64,000 nucleotides of DNA from Reticulitermes speratus (GCA_021186555.1 JAJKFL010000330.1:32775944-32839943), one strand, 5' to 3'. Shown: positions 34,140-46,900, counted from the first letter of the stretch. Translations and numbers: made by a program. The notes: generated by a model not told the origin, from the letters alone.

Positions 34140-34225
34140 GAATGAAAGCAACACCTTAAACACTATGCATTTTTTTATCTTCTACGACGTGTTTCGGCGG
34201 TTTGTATCGGCAATCGTCATGTAGA
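34140..34225 (-). mobile_element. HHR-1 solo arm, minus strand
   Basis: On the minus strand: 'atgacgattgccgatacaaa', 'ccgccgaaacacgtcgtaga', then 'aaaaaatgcatagtgt'. AUGACGA stands for CUGANGA, and GAAAC-ACGUCG follows a weak stem. It is an old solo arm. Confidence 0.5.
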
Positions 34226-34265
34226 ATCACAATAACATAAATGGAAAAGTATACGTAGGTGGAGG

Positions 34266-34825
34266 CTTCGCCTTCAGAGTTAAAGGATTTGGATTTAAAG
34301 CTGCCTATAATGCACTCAACAAGAAGAAGACTCTTTTCACCAGCAAATTGGACTTAAATTTAAGGAAGAAACTGGTAAAGTGCTACATTTGGAGCATAGC
34401 TTTGTGTGGTGCTGAAACGTGGACACTTGGGAAAGTAGATCAGAAGTATCTGGAAAGTTTTGATATGTGGTGCTGGAGAAGAATGGAGAAGATCAGTTGG
34501 ACCGATCGTGTGAGAAATGAAGAAGTATTACACAGAGTTAAGAAGGAGAGGAATATCGTACATACAATAAAAAGAAGAAAGGCTAACTGGATTGGTCACA
34601 TCTTGCGTAGAAACTGCCTTCTGAAACACGTGATTGAAGGAAAGTTAGAGGGAAGGATAGAAGTGATGGGAAGACGAGGGAGACGACGTAAGCAGCTACT
34701 GGATGACCTTAAGGAAAAGAGAAGATACTTGAAATAGAAAGAGGAAGCACTAGATCGCACTGTGTGGAGAACTCGCTTTGGAAGACACTGTGGACCTGTC
34801 GTAAGACAGACTACAGAATGAATGA
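34266..34825 (+). pseudogene. RTE-like reverse transcriptase C-terminal end, longest copy
   Basis: It extends about 85 codons further upstream than the other copies: FKAAYNALNKKKTLFTSKLD, then LRKKLVKCYIWSIALCGAET and WTLGKVDQKYLESFDMWCWR, through IEGKLEGRIEVMGRRGRRRK. A TTG-to-TAG change gives a stop at 34735-34737, where the other copies read YWKLKEEALD. The rest of the tail continues out of use to 34820 and ends in (TGAA)n at 34818-34832, the short tandem tail expected of RTE-like elements. Confidence 0.86.
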
Positions 34826-35403
34826 ATGAATGAACAATTCACCGAGGTCGGGAATAAAGCGTTACTCATTGAAAAACCACGTGCTCTTTTGGAGACTGTC
34901 CTTAGACCTGACAATGTGCTGTACTGTCAGGGATATCGCACAGTGACAGATAAACATGAAGCAAAGATGAACTGATGAATAGAAAAAAGAAAGCCGATAA
35001 CAGCAGGACAAGCCACTAGTTTACCATCACTTCATCCATTACGAATTTCACAAGAAATACTCCAGTGATTGTACCGGAGTCTCCGCATGTAGAATTAAAG
35101 CCTGCCATTTAATGTAATTGCTGCCTTCAGCCCTGTGGTATGACATTCTTGCCTGCTCACAGTTCCACCGTTCTGCCTATAGACGGCAGCACCATGCACC
35201 GTCAATTATAACAACTGTTGACTCACGCAGCACCTACCGTTTATTAAGCATGGGATGTGGCTCTACGGAATGCAGATGGGATAAGTTTGCTGTTGTAATA
35301 GGCATAGTGTTAACCTGCTGATTATAAGCAGGCCTAAAATGACATTACTGCCAAATTATTAATATCAGTAACATTGGAAATTATTTCAAGTGACTTATTG
35401 CAA

Positions 35404-35695
35404 AAAGCAATCCCATTACAGGCCTCGACAGGCCCTTAGGGTTCCAAGAGGTTGAGGCTCCCAGATTTCTAGAAAATCGGCACTTGAAGGTGGTAAGGTT
35501 GTCAGCCCTAAGCACCGGTCGCCTTTATCCCCAGGAAATATTCCTGGTACTCATTTCTGTTAAAGGCTGAGTTGACCCCAGGGCCATAGTGCGGCCGAAA
35601 GGATTATGTCAATGAAAAATTCCACTGACACCATGGGGAATCGAACCCGTGACCTTCCAGCGTGTAGCGCAGTGCCTCAACTGCGCCACCGCTTC
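35404..35695 (-). mobile_element. SINE-A, minus strand
   Basis: Complement of the family: the tail 'aagcaatcccattacaggcc' is at the left; the B box 'ggaatcgaacccgtgacctt' and head 'ctcaactgcgccaccgc' are at the right. It is full length or nearly so, and moderately diverged (ggttccaagaggttgagg). Confidence 0.88.
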
Positions 35696-35909
35696 AATCA
35701 CGCATATCTTGCTGGATGTTTATAAAAATGTATAAAATTTTAACATAAGTCGTTGAGAAAACACACATGTGTGTCATACGGTTTTCGAAGATGTTAGAAG
35801 AACAGACGGAAAGATTTAGATATTTTCCCCTGTCCTTAGTTTTTCAAACTCTTCTATTATTGCATTGATAGACCCTAAAGTTAGAGGAAATTGAATCTTC
35901 CAAAATCTC

Positions 35910-35990
35910 GGTATTTATTTACTAACCGACACGTCATCATATCCCAGAAAATGCGTATCTTCATGAACACCGCTCTGAGAGCCTAAAATT
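35910..35990 (+). mobile_element. Possible HHR-2 3' end, very degraded
   Basis: 'accgacacgtcatcatatcc' and 'cagaaaatgcgtatcttcat', then 'gaacaccgctctgagagcct', follow the order of the right arm of 23434-24016. Identity is low, so this is only a suggestion. Confidence 0.3.
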
Positions 35991-36515
35991 CCTGTTATTA
36001 TATCGACAGCTCTGTCAGTATAATTTTAAACAATTTCGTAATTGTTTTAGTGGTAATTCTATTCAGTTGAAACAATTTGACACCACCAGCAGCGCCAAAA
36101 TAAATGAAGATCAAAACATTTCTTTTGATCCACACTTTTCCTGAAAATTTGTACTGTATATAGCGGATTTATGGCGTGTATGGCGAGCAAAAACTGGGGT
36201 TACCCTTTCGAATTTCATCCAAAAAGTACAATTACGATATCTATGTTTGTTCCCAGTTACCTCCTTCATTTACCGTAACCTGTAATTCCAGAACTCTACC
36301 TCTTAGCCATGCTGAAGAAAACATATCACAAGAATCCTGTAAGAAATTGTTACGACTAAACAAAAGCTAAAAATCTGGGAAAAGACTTTTTTTTTCCTAG
36401 CCGACTTTTCATTATACCACGAAGAGGGTTTTGGAGCAATGGCGCTTCAATGCTTCTTTGATCTTGCTAAAGTATGTCATAATATTCGAACTGTTACAGG
36501 AGCGGACTGGTGAGG

Positions 36516-38632
36516 AACGTGGAGGTGAGGAGGCACAGACAGTTTTGGGAGGTGAGTGGTCAAGCATATTGTGTATTTAGATAAATAATTGTGGAGGTGA
36601 GTGGCCATAATCATGGCATATTTAGATAAAGACAATTGAGGTGAGTGGCCATATTCATGGCATATTTAAAGACAATGGAGGTGAGTGGCCATAATCATGG
36701 CACATTTAGATAAAGACAATTGAGGTGAGTGGCCATATTCATGGCATATTTAAAGACAATGGAGGTGAGTGGCCATAATCATGGCACATTTAGATAAAGA
36801 CAATTGAGGTGAGTGGCCATATTCATGGCATATTTAAAGACAATGGAGGTGAGTGGCCATATTCATGGCATATTTAAAGACAATGGAGGTGAGTGGCCAT
36901 ATTCATGGCATATTTAAAGACAATGGAGGTGAGTGGCCATATTCATGGCATATTTAAAGACAATGGAGGTGAGTGGCCATAATCATGGCACATTTAGATA
37001 AAGACAATTGAGGTGAGTGGCCATATTCATGGCATATTTAAAGACAATGGAGGTGAGTGGCCATAATCATGGCACATTTAGATAAAGACAATTGAGGTGA
37101 GTGGCCATATTCATGGCATATTTAAAGACAATGGAGGTGAGTGGCCATATTCATGGCATATTTAAAGACAATTGAGGTGAGTGGCCATATTCATGGCATA
37201 TTTAAAGACAATGGAGGTGAGTGGCCATATTCATGGCATATTTAAAGACAATGGAGGTGAGTGGCCATAATCATGGCACATTTAGATAAAGACAATTGAG
37301 GTGAGTGGCCATATTCATGGCATATTTAAAGACAATGGAGGTGAGTGGCCATAATCATGGCACATTTAGATAAAGACAATTGAGGTGAGTGGCCATATTC
37401 ATGGCATATTTAAAGACAATGGAGGTGAGTGGCCATAATCATGGCATATTTAGATAAAGACAATGAAGGTGAGTGGCCATATTCATGGCATATTTAAAGA
37501 CAATGGAGGTGAATGGCCATAATCATGGCATATTTAGATAAACACAATGGAGGTGAGTGGCCATAATCATGGCATATTTAGATAAAGACAACGGAGGTGA
37601 GTGGCCATATTCATGGCATATTTAAAGACAGTGGAGGTGAGTGGCCATAATCATGGCATATTTAGATAAATACAATGGAGGTGAGTGGCCATAATCATGG
37701 CATATTTAGATAAAGACAATGGAGGTGAGTGGCAATAATCATGGCATATTTAGATAAAGACAATGGAGGCGAGTGGCGATAATCATGGCATATTTAGATA
37801 AAGACAACGGAGGTGAGTGGCCATATTCATGGCATATTTAATGACAGTGGAGGTGAGTGGCCATAATCATGGCATATTTAGATAAATACAATGGAGGTGA
37901 GTGGCCATAATCATGGCATATTTAGACAAAGCTTTGTGGAGGTGACTGGCAATAATCATGGCATATTTAGATAAACACAATGGAGGTGAGTGGCCATAAT
38001 CATGGCACATTTAGATAAAGACAATTGAGGTGAGTGGCCATATTCATGGCATATTTAGATAAAGACAATGGAGGTGAGTGGCCATAATCATGGCATATTT
38101 AGATAAAGACAATGAAGGTGAGTGGCCATATTCATGGCATATTTAAAGACAATGGAGGTGAATGGCCATAATCATGGCATATTTAGATAAACACAATGGA
38201 GGTGAGTGGCCATAATCATGGCATATTTAGATAAAGACAACGGAGGTGAGTGGCCATATTCATGGCATATTTAAAGACAGTGGAGGTGAGTGGCCATAAT
38301 CATGGCATATTTAGATAAATACAATGGAGGTGAGTGGCCATAATCATGGCATATTTAGATAAAGACAATGGAGGTGAGTGGCAATAATCATGGCATGTTT
38401 AGATAAAGACAATGGAGGCGAGTGGCGATAATCATGGCATATTTAGATAAAGACAACGGAGGTGAGTGGCCATATTCATGGCATATTTAATGACAGTGGA
38501 GGTGAGTGGCCATAATCATGGCATATTTAGATAAATACAATGGAGGTGACTGGCCATAATCATGGCATATTTAGACAAAGCTTTGTGGAGGTGACTGGCA
38601 ATAATCATGGCATATTTAAATAAAAGTTTCAG
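36516..38632. repeat. 40/44-bp minisatellite of about 50 units with a 649-bp higher-order repeat
   Basis: There are two unit types: a 44-bp form with 'ccataatcatggcatattta' plus 'gataaagacaat', and a 40-bp form with 'ccatattcatggcatattta' plus 'aagacaat'. Each starts 'ggaggtgagtgg'. Private variants recur 649 bp apart (gaaggtgag at 37462 and 38111; gctttgtggaggtgac at 37931 and 38580). So a block of about 15 units was duplicated as a whole, recently. Confidence 0.93.
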
Positions 38633-38639
38633 GCAACTG

Positions 38640-39590
38640 CACTTCACTAACCCTTACGGCTTTGAAGGTAAGAAATCAAAACTCAACAAACGCCCCATAA
38701 ATCATAAACTTTTATATAAGTAATCTCAGCTACAGGTAATTTAATTAATTGCAAAATAAATAATAATTAAAATATAAGATAATAAATACTAATAAATATA
38801 ATAATAAATGTAATGAAATATAAACATAATTATTGACAGTATATACGATACGATGGCACGGGTCGAAAGGTCAGATTACCTAAACCTGAACCACATCTTA
38901 ATGGATGAGACAACGCTGAATTAAACTTAAAAAAATTAATTAGCCCATATTGATTCGCACTAAAAAAGCAATTTTGCAAACCACTGGGTGTATGTGAAAA
39001 TATCAATTGTGGAAAAACTTCGAAGTTACACAACGACAGACTTTTTTTTTTCCTGCGAAACATTATCAGAGCACTGAAAAATTACAACTTTGGCCCACCA
39101 ACACAAAAACACACGAGAATTTGCTCAAAATTTCAAACAGACATTAATACGTGAAATCGACTTACCACTGTGTAAAGACTTCCGATATTGTACAGCTTCC
39201 ACCTGAAACAAAAATGAAATAAAATTTTTTGTTATAAAACAATTATCATAAGGGGTTTCAAGAAAAATTTATTTAATGAAACTTTAATATAAATAAATAT
39301 TTATTATTATTGATGTTTATGTAACAACGCCGACCTCGTCTGAGTTTCTATCCCAAAATACTATTCCTGGGGGGTACTGAGGAAAAGCACAAAGCACTTG
39401 TCAGAATAGCCGTCACGTGGTCAAGATTCAAACCCGAGACCTCCAAATACTACGCACAAATTTTTGACCGCAATATTCGGCTATACGCCGAATTTATGAA
39501 CTTCTTAAATACAGTGCAGGTGTGTTATTTCCTGACAGCGTGAAAAAATGAGAAGTTGCTTTTAGAGGTTTGTTATTTAACGATGCTCTA
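38640..39590. other. No recognised feature
   Basis: AT-rich, with TAATAAATA-type low complexity near 38755-38830. No gene or repeat family is seen. Confidence 0.45.
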
Positions 39591-39593
39591 GAG

Positions 39594-39839
39594 TCTAATA
39601 AAATCTGTGGTCTTCTGGTAATTACACGGCGTCGTGTGGTAATTATTTACCGACGTTTCGGGACAACGTATCGGTCCCATCTTCACGGGTCAAGATACCA
39701 AGTATTTGGAATCTTGACCCGTGAAGATGGGACCGATACGTTGTCCCGAAACGTCGGTAAATAATTACCACACGACGCCGTGTAATTACCCAAAAGACCA
39801 CAGATTACATCAACATTGCGGCGGAAGCCTGAAATCAAA
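39594..39839 (+). mobile_element. HHR-2 palindromic element, minimal form, 8-bp TSD
   Basis: The two arms are nearly perfect inverted repeats of about 110 bp with a 14-bp centre (accaagtatttgga, around 39700). Each holds 'tcccgaaacgtcggtaaa' and 'gacccgtgaagatgggac'. The right end is 'gcggcggaagcctgaaatca'. The direct repeat CTCTAGAG at 39586-39593 and 39840-39847 flanks it. It lacks the interior of 23434-24016. High arm identity suggests a young copy. Confidence 0.82.
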
Positions 39840-40136
39840 CTCTAGAGGCTAAAATTGCAGATGAAGGAGTAGGGAGGTAAATGTGTCACGGTGCCACCTA
39901 AACTAAACACTTGCCTTTTCCTCTAACAAAGTTGTTAATGCTGATGGTTTTAACGAAGGAATAATGGGAGGTATCTTGTGTTACAGACAAACAGGACCAT
40001 CAGGAGACCCAGACACCTGCACAGGAGGGAAGCAGGCTGTGGGCTGTGGCGAGGTTATCAGACAGAGCCCTCTATCGACAGGAAATGGCGAGACAACTTC
40101 ACATAATGAGAGGTAGGCGAAAAATAAAGTTGATAC

Positions 40137-40159
40137 TACTACTACTACTACTACTACTA

Positions 40160-40220
<61 letters not shown>

Positions 40221-40221
40221 C
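40137..40221. repeat. (ACT)n then (AAT)n microsatellite
   Basis: A compound trinucleotide run: ACT repeats with one break, switching to AAT repeats. It produces a spurious Ser/Val/Ile-rich frame on the minus strand. Confidence 0.93.
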
Positions 40222-40394
40222 TTTCCCAATTTCACACAATTTTACACTTGTTTAGAACATCATAAAATTGACATTTGATTAGGTGGATGACAACCATTTT
40301 CCTTACGGTCTTTTATTTCCGAATTTTGAAGTACAGTGTAAGAAAGATACGAAAATTTCGACCTGTTTTAAATTTTATATATTCTACCATTTTA

Positions 40395-40552
40395 TTACGG
40401 TAAATAGGAATATGCGGGCTGTTGTGAGTGCGGTAATGAACCTTCGGGTTCCATAAAACTCGGGGAATTTCTTGACTAGCTGAGGACCTGTTAGCTTCTC
40501 AAGAAGGACTGTGATACATGGAGTTAGTTAGTTTAGTTAGTTAGTTAGTTAA
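40395..40552 (+). mobile_element. LINE-1x 3' end with (AGTT)n tail
   Basis: 'ggctgttgtgagtgcggtaa' and 'tgaaccttcgggttccataa' continue to 'tggagttagttag' with repeated GTTA units at 40522-40552. It is 5'-truncated just after the RT tail; only [11 protein letters not shown] remains of the coding part. Confidence 0.78.
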
Positions 40553-40559
40553 ATAGGAA

Positions 40560-41712
40560 TATGGGCCGGATGGACGCAAAGCCTTTGTTTGTTTAGGCCG
40601 AGATTTTCTCCTCTTCACTTCACCCAGAGCAGCTCTGAGAACCAAATATCTCCTTTCCATTCGGTAGCGATGGTAAAAACGAAGTTTATTTACCTACACG
40701 TACAAACACATGGTCGTGAGGCTAACAAGAAGACTGGAGCTATACCTCCATAATAAGACCAAGGCTATATTTGGCGGTAAAGAAAATTCTTTACCATTAC
40801 CATTTGAGATATTCCTAAATATACATTCACTAGAAAATATTCTATACAAGGAATCAAATTGGAGGCGGGTAGTTGAAATTATTTAAGCCCACAGACAAAA
40901 CTTCATTTAAAGTTGTCACGTGACTTGTTTCACGGTACATTCACATCAAATGTGACAGTGAGATAAGGGGAAAGCCTTTTCGAATATGAAACCTTCCTTC
41001 ATCTGTGGAGGTGTTTTCTTCTTCAGAAACGTTTGATGTAACGTATCGAGTATTGCAATCAGCGATGTCGTTAAATAGACGCTGTGGTAATTAACAACTT
41101 GGAAATTATAGCTTTTCATCACAGTCTATTCATTAACAAACATTTAACTGTGAATTCTACAGGTTCAATAGCTTTATTCAGTTAACAAGCAAATACATTC
41201 TAAAGACATCACTGATATACATTGAAACTGTTACACTCAATGGTTAATACCATCACACACAGAATTAAAAAAAACGGTTTAGGAAAGCGCGTGTCTCTAA
41301 GCCCTGTTATAATTATACATGTACTGCAGTAATTGGAAGCAACCACAGGCTCATTTAGCAGAGAGACAGATGGAAGGACGGATCGAGACAAGTGGGTAAT
41401 AGGCTTAAACTATTCGTACAGTCAGCTGAAACAGTAAGGACTCTTCTGTCTGTTACAACGTTTCATATTAAGGCAGAACGTTAATAAAAGTATGATTAAT
41501 TTAATCGCGTTACACGGTGATTAAATTGAAAACTCGTAATTCGTGTCTCGAAGAAGAGCCTAAGGAAAAATAGTGATTGTGTGTCTAGAAGCAGGACCGT
41601 ATCCGGTACGATATATGTTTATCAGTAAGAAAATAAGTTTACAAAGCATACGTAAGTTCTTTAATTTTAACTGTAATAAGAACAGTTCGCAATTAAATGT
41701 ACTGCTGTTTCA
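40560..41712. other. No recognised feature
   Basis: Non-repetitive by eye, with stops in all frames. No exon-like GC island is seen. Confidence 0.45.
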
Positions 41713-41713
41713 C

Positions 41714-41776
41714 TACATTTCCACGTAGTCCCCACCACAACTGAGCTGTTTATCACATCGTGCGACCAGCTTTTCT
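41714..41776 (-). pseudogene. Mariner-type transposase C-terminal tail
   Basis: The minus-strand frame reads KLVARCDKQLSCGGDYVEM followed by a stop, the closing motif of mariner-type transposases (KLVxRWDKCxxxxGDYVEK). Everything upstream of it is replaced by the 46-bp minisatellite that begins about 20 bp away. It is a second such tail after 2461-2700, from a different copy. Confidence 0.65.
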
Positions 41777-41797
41777 GTTCCCTGTTGATATCAGTCC

Positions 41798-42757
41798 GTG
41801 CCCTGTGTTACTAGCCATCGTGTCGCGACTGTTTCCTGTGTCTGTGTCCTGTGTTACCAGCCATCGTGTCGCGACTGTTTCCTGTGTCTGTGTCCTGTGT
41901 TACCAGCCATCGTGTCGCGACTGTTTCCTGTGTCTGTGTCCTGTGTTACCAGCCATCGTGTCGCGACTGTTTCCTGTGTCTGTGTCCTGTGTTACCAGCC
42001 ATCGTGTCGCGACTGTTTCCTGTGTCTGTGTCCTGTGTTACCAGCCATCGTGTCGCGACTGTTTCCTGTGTCTGTGTCCTGTGTTACCAGCCATCGTGTC
42101 GCGACTGTTTCCTGTGTCTGTGTCCTGTGTTACCAGCCATCGTGTCGCGACTGTTTCCTGTGTCTGTGTCCTGTGTTACCAGCCATCGTGTCGCGACTGT
42201 TTTCCTGTGTCTGTGTCCTGTGTTACCAGTCATCGTGTCGCGACTGTTTCCTGTGTCTGTGTCCTGTGTTGTCAGCCATCGTGTCGCGACTGTTTCCTGT
42301 GTCTGTGTCCTGTGTTACCAGCCATCGTGTCGTGACTGTTTCCTGTGTCTGTGTCCTGTGTTACCAGCCATCTTGTCGCGACTGTTTCCTGTGTCTGTGT
42401 CCTGTGTTACCAGCCATCGTGTCGCGACTGTTTCCTGTGTCTGTGTCCTGTGTTGCCAGCCATCGTGTCGCGACTGTTTCCTGTGTCTGTGTCCTGTGTT
42501 GCCAGCCATCGTGTCGCGACTGTTTCCTGTGTCTGTGTCCTGTGTTACCAGCCATCGTGTCGCGACTGTTTCCTGTGTCTGTGTCCTGTGTTACCAGCCA
42601 TCGTGTCGCGACTGTTTCCTGTGTCTGTGTCCTGTGTTACCAGCCATCGTGTCGCGACTGTTTCCTGTGTCTGTGTCCTGTGTTACCAGCCATCGTGTCA
42701 CGACTGTTTCCTGTGTCTGTGTCCTGTGTTACCAGCCATCGTGTCGCGACTGTTTCC
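41798..42757. repeat. 46-bp minisatellite, about 21 copies
   Basis: The unit contains 'ttaccagccatcgtgtcgcg' and 'actgtttcctgtgtctgtgt' plus 'cctgtg'. Since 46 is one more than a multiple of three and the unit lacks stops, all three plus frames stay open and give overlapping 190-330 aa frames. Those frames are by-products. One unit has an extra T near 42200, and a few have CpG-to-TpG type changes. CpG content is unusually high for the window. Confidence 0.95.
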
Positions 42758-42764
42758 ACCTCGC

Positions 42765-43275
42765 CGCTTCTTTAAATATTTGGCCAAGATTTATTTTTCA
42801 GCACTGGACACAGATGATAATCACTTTGCAATGAAATTTCCTGATAGAATCTGCTTCGATTCTGTAGTTACGAAATTATACGTCATGTAAACTTATCTTG
42901 TGGCCGATCATTGTAGGGTGCGTCTTTAATTTATGTCTTATTTGAAGACGCCCTCTTTAGCTCACATTGTATTTCATCAAGTGGCGGGATAATAGAAAAT
43001 AATACATTGAAAGGGATGCGACAGGAAGCGGTCGTGGACTAAGGTGACGCAATGATCTGGAGTTATATTGGAGGTACTGGAAAAGCCACGAAAACCTGAG
43101 AAGATACTCGATGTTCTTGTCCACAATCGAACCATGTAAGAACAGCTTTTGAATACAAGCCCCAAGCGTCATCATTTGAATAAAGTTGCTTCGTCGAACA
43201 ACAGGCCTGTAAATTGTTCTGTCACATAAGGTTGGGGTCATTGAACTGATGGTTAAATGGAACTGGGTCTGGTGT
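42765..43275. other. No recognised feature between two arrays
   Basis: About 500 bp of non-repetitive DNA separates the 46-bp array from the next one. No gene is visible. Confidence 0.45.
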
Positions 43276-43280
43276 CATCA

Positions 43281-43560
43281 ACACACTATCACACGCATCA
43301 AAATGGGACTTGTGTTTCCAAGACTCGATGATACGTATTAAAATGGTACTTGTGTTTCCAAGACTCGATGACACGCATCAAAATGGGACTTGTGTTTCCA
43401 AGACTCGATGACACGCATCAAAATGGTACTTGTGTTTCCAAGACTCGATGACACGCATCAAAATGGTACTTGTGTTTCCAAGACTCGACGACACGCAGCA
43501 AAATGGTATTTGTATTTCCAAGACTCGATGACACGCATCAAAATGGGACTTGTAATTCCA
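43281..43560. repeat. Minisatellite subarray A, 40-bp units, 7 copies
   Basis: The unit is 'acacgcatcaaaatggtact' plus 'tgtgtttccaagactcgatg'. It is the left, most varied part of a compound array that continues to about 47060. Confidence 0.92.
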
Positions 43561-43957
43561 AGGTGCTATCACATGCTTCAAAGTGGGCTTGTGTTACCAA
43601 GATTCTATCACACGTATCAAAATATGACTCATGTTACCAAGATTCTATCACACGCATCAAAATATGACTCGTGTTACCAAGATTCTATCACACGCATAAA
43701 AATATGACTTGTGTTACCAAGATTCTATCACACGCATCAAAATATGACTTGTGTTACCAAGATTCTATCACACGCATAAAAATATGACTTGTGTTACCAA
43801 GATTCTATCACACGCATAAAAATATGACTTGTGTTACCAAGATTCTATCACACGCATAAAAATATGACTTGTGTTACCAAGATTCTATCACACGCATCAA
43901 AATATGACTTGTGTTATCAAGATTCTATCACACGATTAAAAATATGACTTGTGTTAC
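43560..43957. repeat. Minisatellite subarray B, 40-bp units, 10 copies
   Basis: The unit is 'tatcacacgcatcaaaatat' plus 'gacttgtgttaccaagattc'. It is related to subarray A (shared 'cacgcatcaaaat' and 'ccaaga') and to subarray C (shared 'cttgtgttaccaag'), so it bridges them. Confidence 0.92.
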
Positions 43958-46900
43958 CTAGGTGCTACCACACCAGTTAAAGTGTGTCTTGTGTACCAAG
44001 GTGCTACCACACCAGTTAAAGTGTGTCTTGTGTACCAAGGTGCTACCACACCAGTTAAAGTGTGTCTTGTGTACCAAGGTGCTACCACACCAGTTAAAGT
44101 GTGTCTTGTGTACCAAGGTGCTACCACACCAGTTAAAGTGTGTCTTGTGTACCAAGGTGCTACCACACCAGTTAAAGTGTGTCTTGTGTACCAAGGTGCT
44201 ACCACACCAGTTAAAGTGTGTCTTGTGTACCAAGGTGCTACCACACCAGTTAAAGTGTGTCTTGTGTACCAAGGTGCTACCACACCAGTTAAAGTGTGTC
44301 TTGTGTACCAAGGTGCTACCACACCAGTTAAAGTGTGTCTTGTGTACCAAGGTGCTACCACACCAGTTAAAGTGTGTCTTGTGTACCAAGGTGCTACCAC
44401 ACCAGTTAAAGTGTGTCTTGTGTACCAAGGTGCTACCACACCAGTTAAAGTGTGTCTTGTGTACCAAGGTGCTACCACACCAGTTAAAGTGTGTCTTGTG
44501 TACCAAGGTGCTACCACACCAGTTAAAGTGTGTCTTGTGTACCAAGGTGCTACCACGCCAGTTAAAGTGTGTCTCGTGTACCAAGGTGCTACCACACCAG
44601 TTAAAGTGTGTCTCGTGTACCAAGGTGCTACCACACCAGTTAAAGTGTGTCTTGTGTACCAAGGTGCTACCACACCAGTTAAAGTGTGTCTTGTGTACCA
44701 AGGTGCTACCACGCCAGTTAAAGTGTGTCTCGTGTACCAAGGTGCTACCAACCAGTTAAAGTGTGTCTGTGTACCAAGGTGCTACCACACCAGTTAAAGT
44801 GTGTCTTGTGTACCAAGGTGCTACCACCCAGTTAAAGTGTGTCTCGTGTACCAAGGTGCTACCACGCCAGTTAAAGTGTGTCTTGTGTACCAAGGTGCTA
44901 CCACACCAGTTAAAGTGTGTCTTGTGTACCAAGGTGCTACCACACCAGTTAAAGTGTGTCTCGTGTACCAAGGTGCTACCACACCAGTTAAAGTGTGTCT
45001 GTGTACCAAGGTGCTACCACACCAGTTAAAGTGTGTCTTGTGTACCAAGGTGCTACCACACCAGTTAAAGTGTGTCTTGTGTACCAAGGTGCTACCACAC
45101 CAGTTAAAGTGTGTCTTGTGTACCAAGGTGCTACCACACCAGTTAAAGTGTGTCTTGTGTACCAAGGTGCTACCACACCAGTTAAAGTGTGTCTTGTGTA
45201 CCAAGGTGCTACCACACCAGTTAAAGTGTGTCTTGTGTACCAAGGTGCTACCACACCAGTTAAAGTGTGTCTTGTGTACCAAGGTGCTACCACACCAGTT
45301 AAAGTGTGTCTCTGTACCAAGGTGCTACCACCCAGTTAAAGTGTGTCTCGTGTACCAAGGTGCTACCACACCAGTTAAAGTGTGTCTCGTGTACCAAGGT
45401 GCTACCACACCAGTTAAAGTGTGTCTTGTGTACCAAGGTGCTACCACACCAGTTAAAGTGTGTCTTGTGTACCAAGGTGCTACCACACCAGTTAAAGTGT
45501 GTCTTGTGTACCAAGGTGCTACCACACCAGTTAAAGTGTGTCTTGTGTACCAAGGTGCTACCACACCAGTTAAAGTGTGTCTTGTGTACCAAGGTGCTAC
45601 CACACCAGTTAAAGTGTGTCTTGTGTACCAAGGTGCTACCACACCAGTTAAAGTGTGTCTTGTGTACCAAGGTGCTACCACACCAGTTAGAGTGTGTCTT
45701 GTGTACCAAGGTGCTACCACACCAGTTAAAGTGTGTCTTGTGTACCAAGGTGCTACCACACCAGTTAAAGTGTGTCTTGTGTACCAAGGTGCTACCACAC
45801 CAGTTAAAGTGTGTCTTGTGTACCAAGGTGCTACCACACCAGTTAAAGTGTGTCTTGTGTACCAAGGTGCTACCACGCCAGTTAAAGTGTGTCTCGTGTA
45901 CCAAGGTGCTACCACGCCAGTTAAAGTGTGTCTCGTGTACCAAGGTGCTACCACACCAGTTAAAGTGTGTCTCGTGTACCAAGGTGCTACCACACCAGTT
46001 AAAGTGTGTCTTGTGTACCAAGGTGCTACCACACCAGTTAAAGTGTGTCTTGTGTACCAAGGTGCTACCACACCAGTTAAAGTGTGTCTTGTGTACCAAG
46101 GTGCTACCACACCAGTTAAAGTGTGTCTTGTGTACCAAGGTGCTACCACACCAGTTAAAGTGTGTCTTGTGTACCAAGGTGCTACCACACCAGTTAAAGT
46201 GTGTCTTGTGTACCAAGGTGCTACCACACCAGTTAAAGTGTGTCTTGTGTACCAAGGTGCTACCACACCAGTTAAAGTGTGTCTTGTGTACCAAGGTGCT
46301 ACCACACCAGTTAAAGTGTGTCTTGTGTACCAAGGTGCTACCACACCAGTTAAAGTGTGTCTTGTGTACCAAGGTGCTACCACACCAGTTAAAGTGTGTC
46401 TTGTGTACCAAGGTGCTACCACACCAGTTAAAGTGTGTCTTGTGTACCAAGGTGCTACCACACCAGTTAAAGTGTGTCTTGTGTACCAAGGTGCTACCAC
46501 ACCAGTTAAAGTGTGTCTTGTGTACCAAGGTGCTACCACACCAGTTAAAGTGTGTCTTGTGTACCAAGGTGCTACCACACCAGTTAAAGTGTGTCTTGTG
46601 TACCAAGGTGCTACCACACCAGTTAAAGTGTGTCTTGTGTACCAAGGTGCTACCACACCAGTTAAAGTGTGTCTTGTGTACCAAGGTGCTACCACACCAG
46701 TTAAAGTGTGTCTTGTGTACCAAGGTGCTACCACACCAGTTAAAGTGTGTCTTGTGTACCAAGGTGCTACCACACCAGTTAAAGTGTGTCTTGTGTACCA
46801 AGGTGCTACCACACCAGTTAAAGTGTGTCTTGTGTACCAAGGTGCTACCACACCAGTTAAAGTGTGTCTTGTGTACCAAGGTGCTACCACACCAGTTAAA

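Noticed and set aside
36516..38632. CRISPR-like array
   Set aside because: Units abut as tandem repeats with no unique spacers and no cas genes; the DNA is eukaryotic.
41760..42890. Overlapping 180-330 aa frames rich in Cys, Val and Ser
   Set aside because: By-products of a 46-bp repeat that cycles through all three frames.
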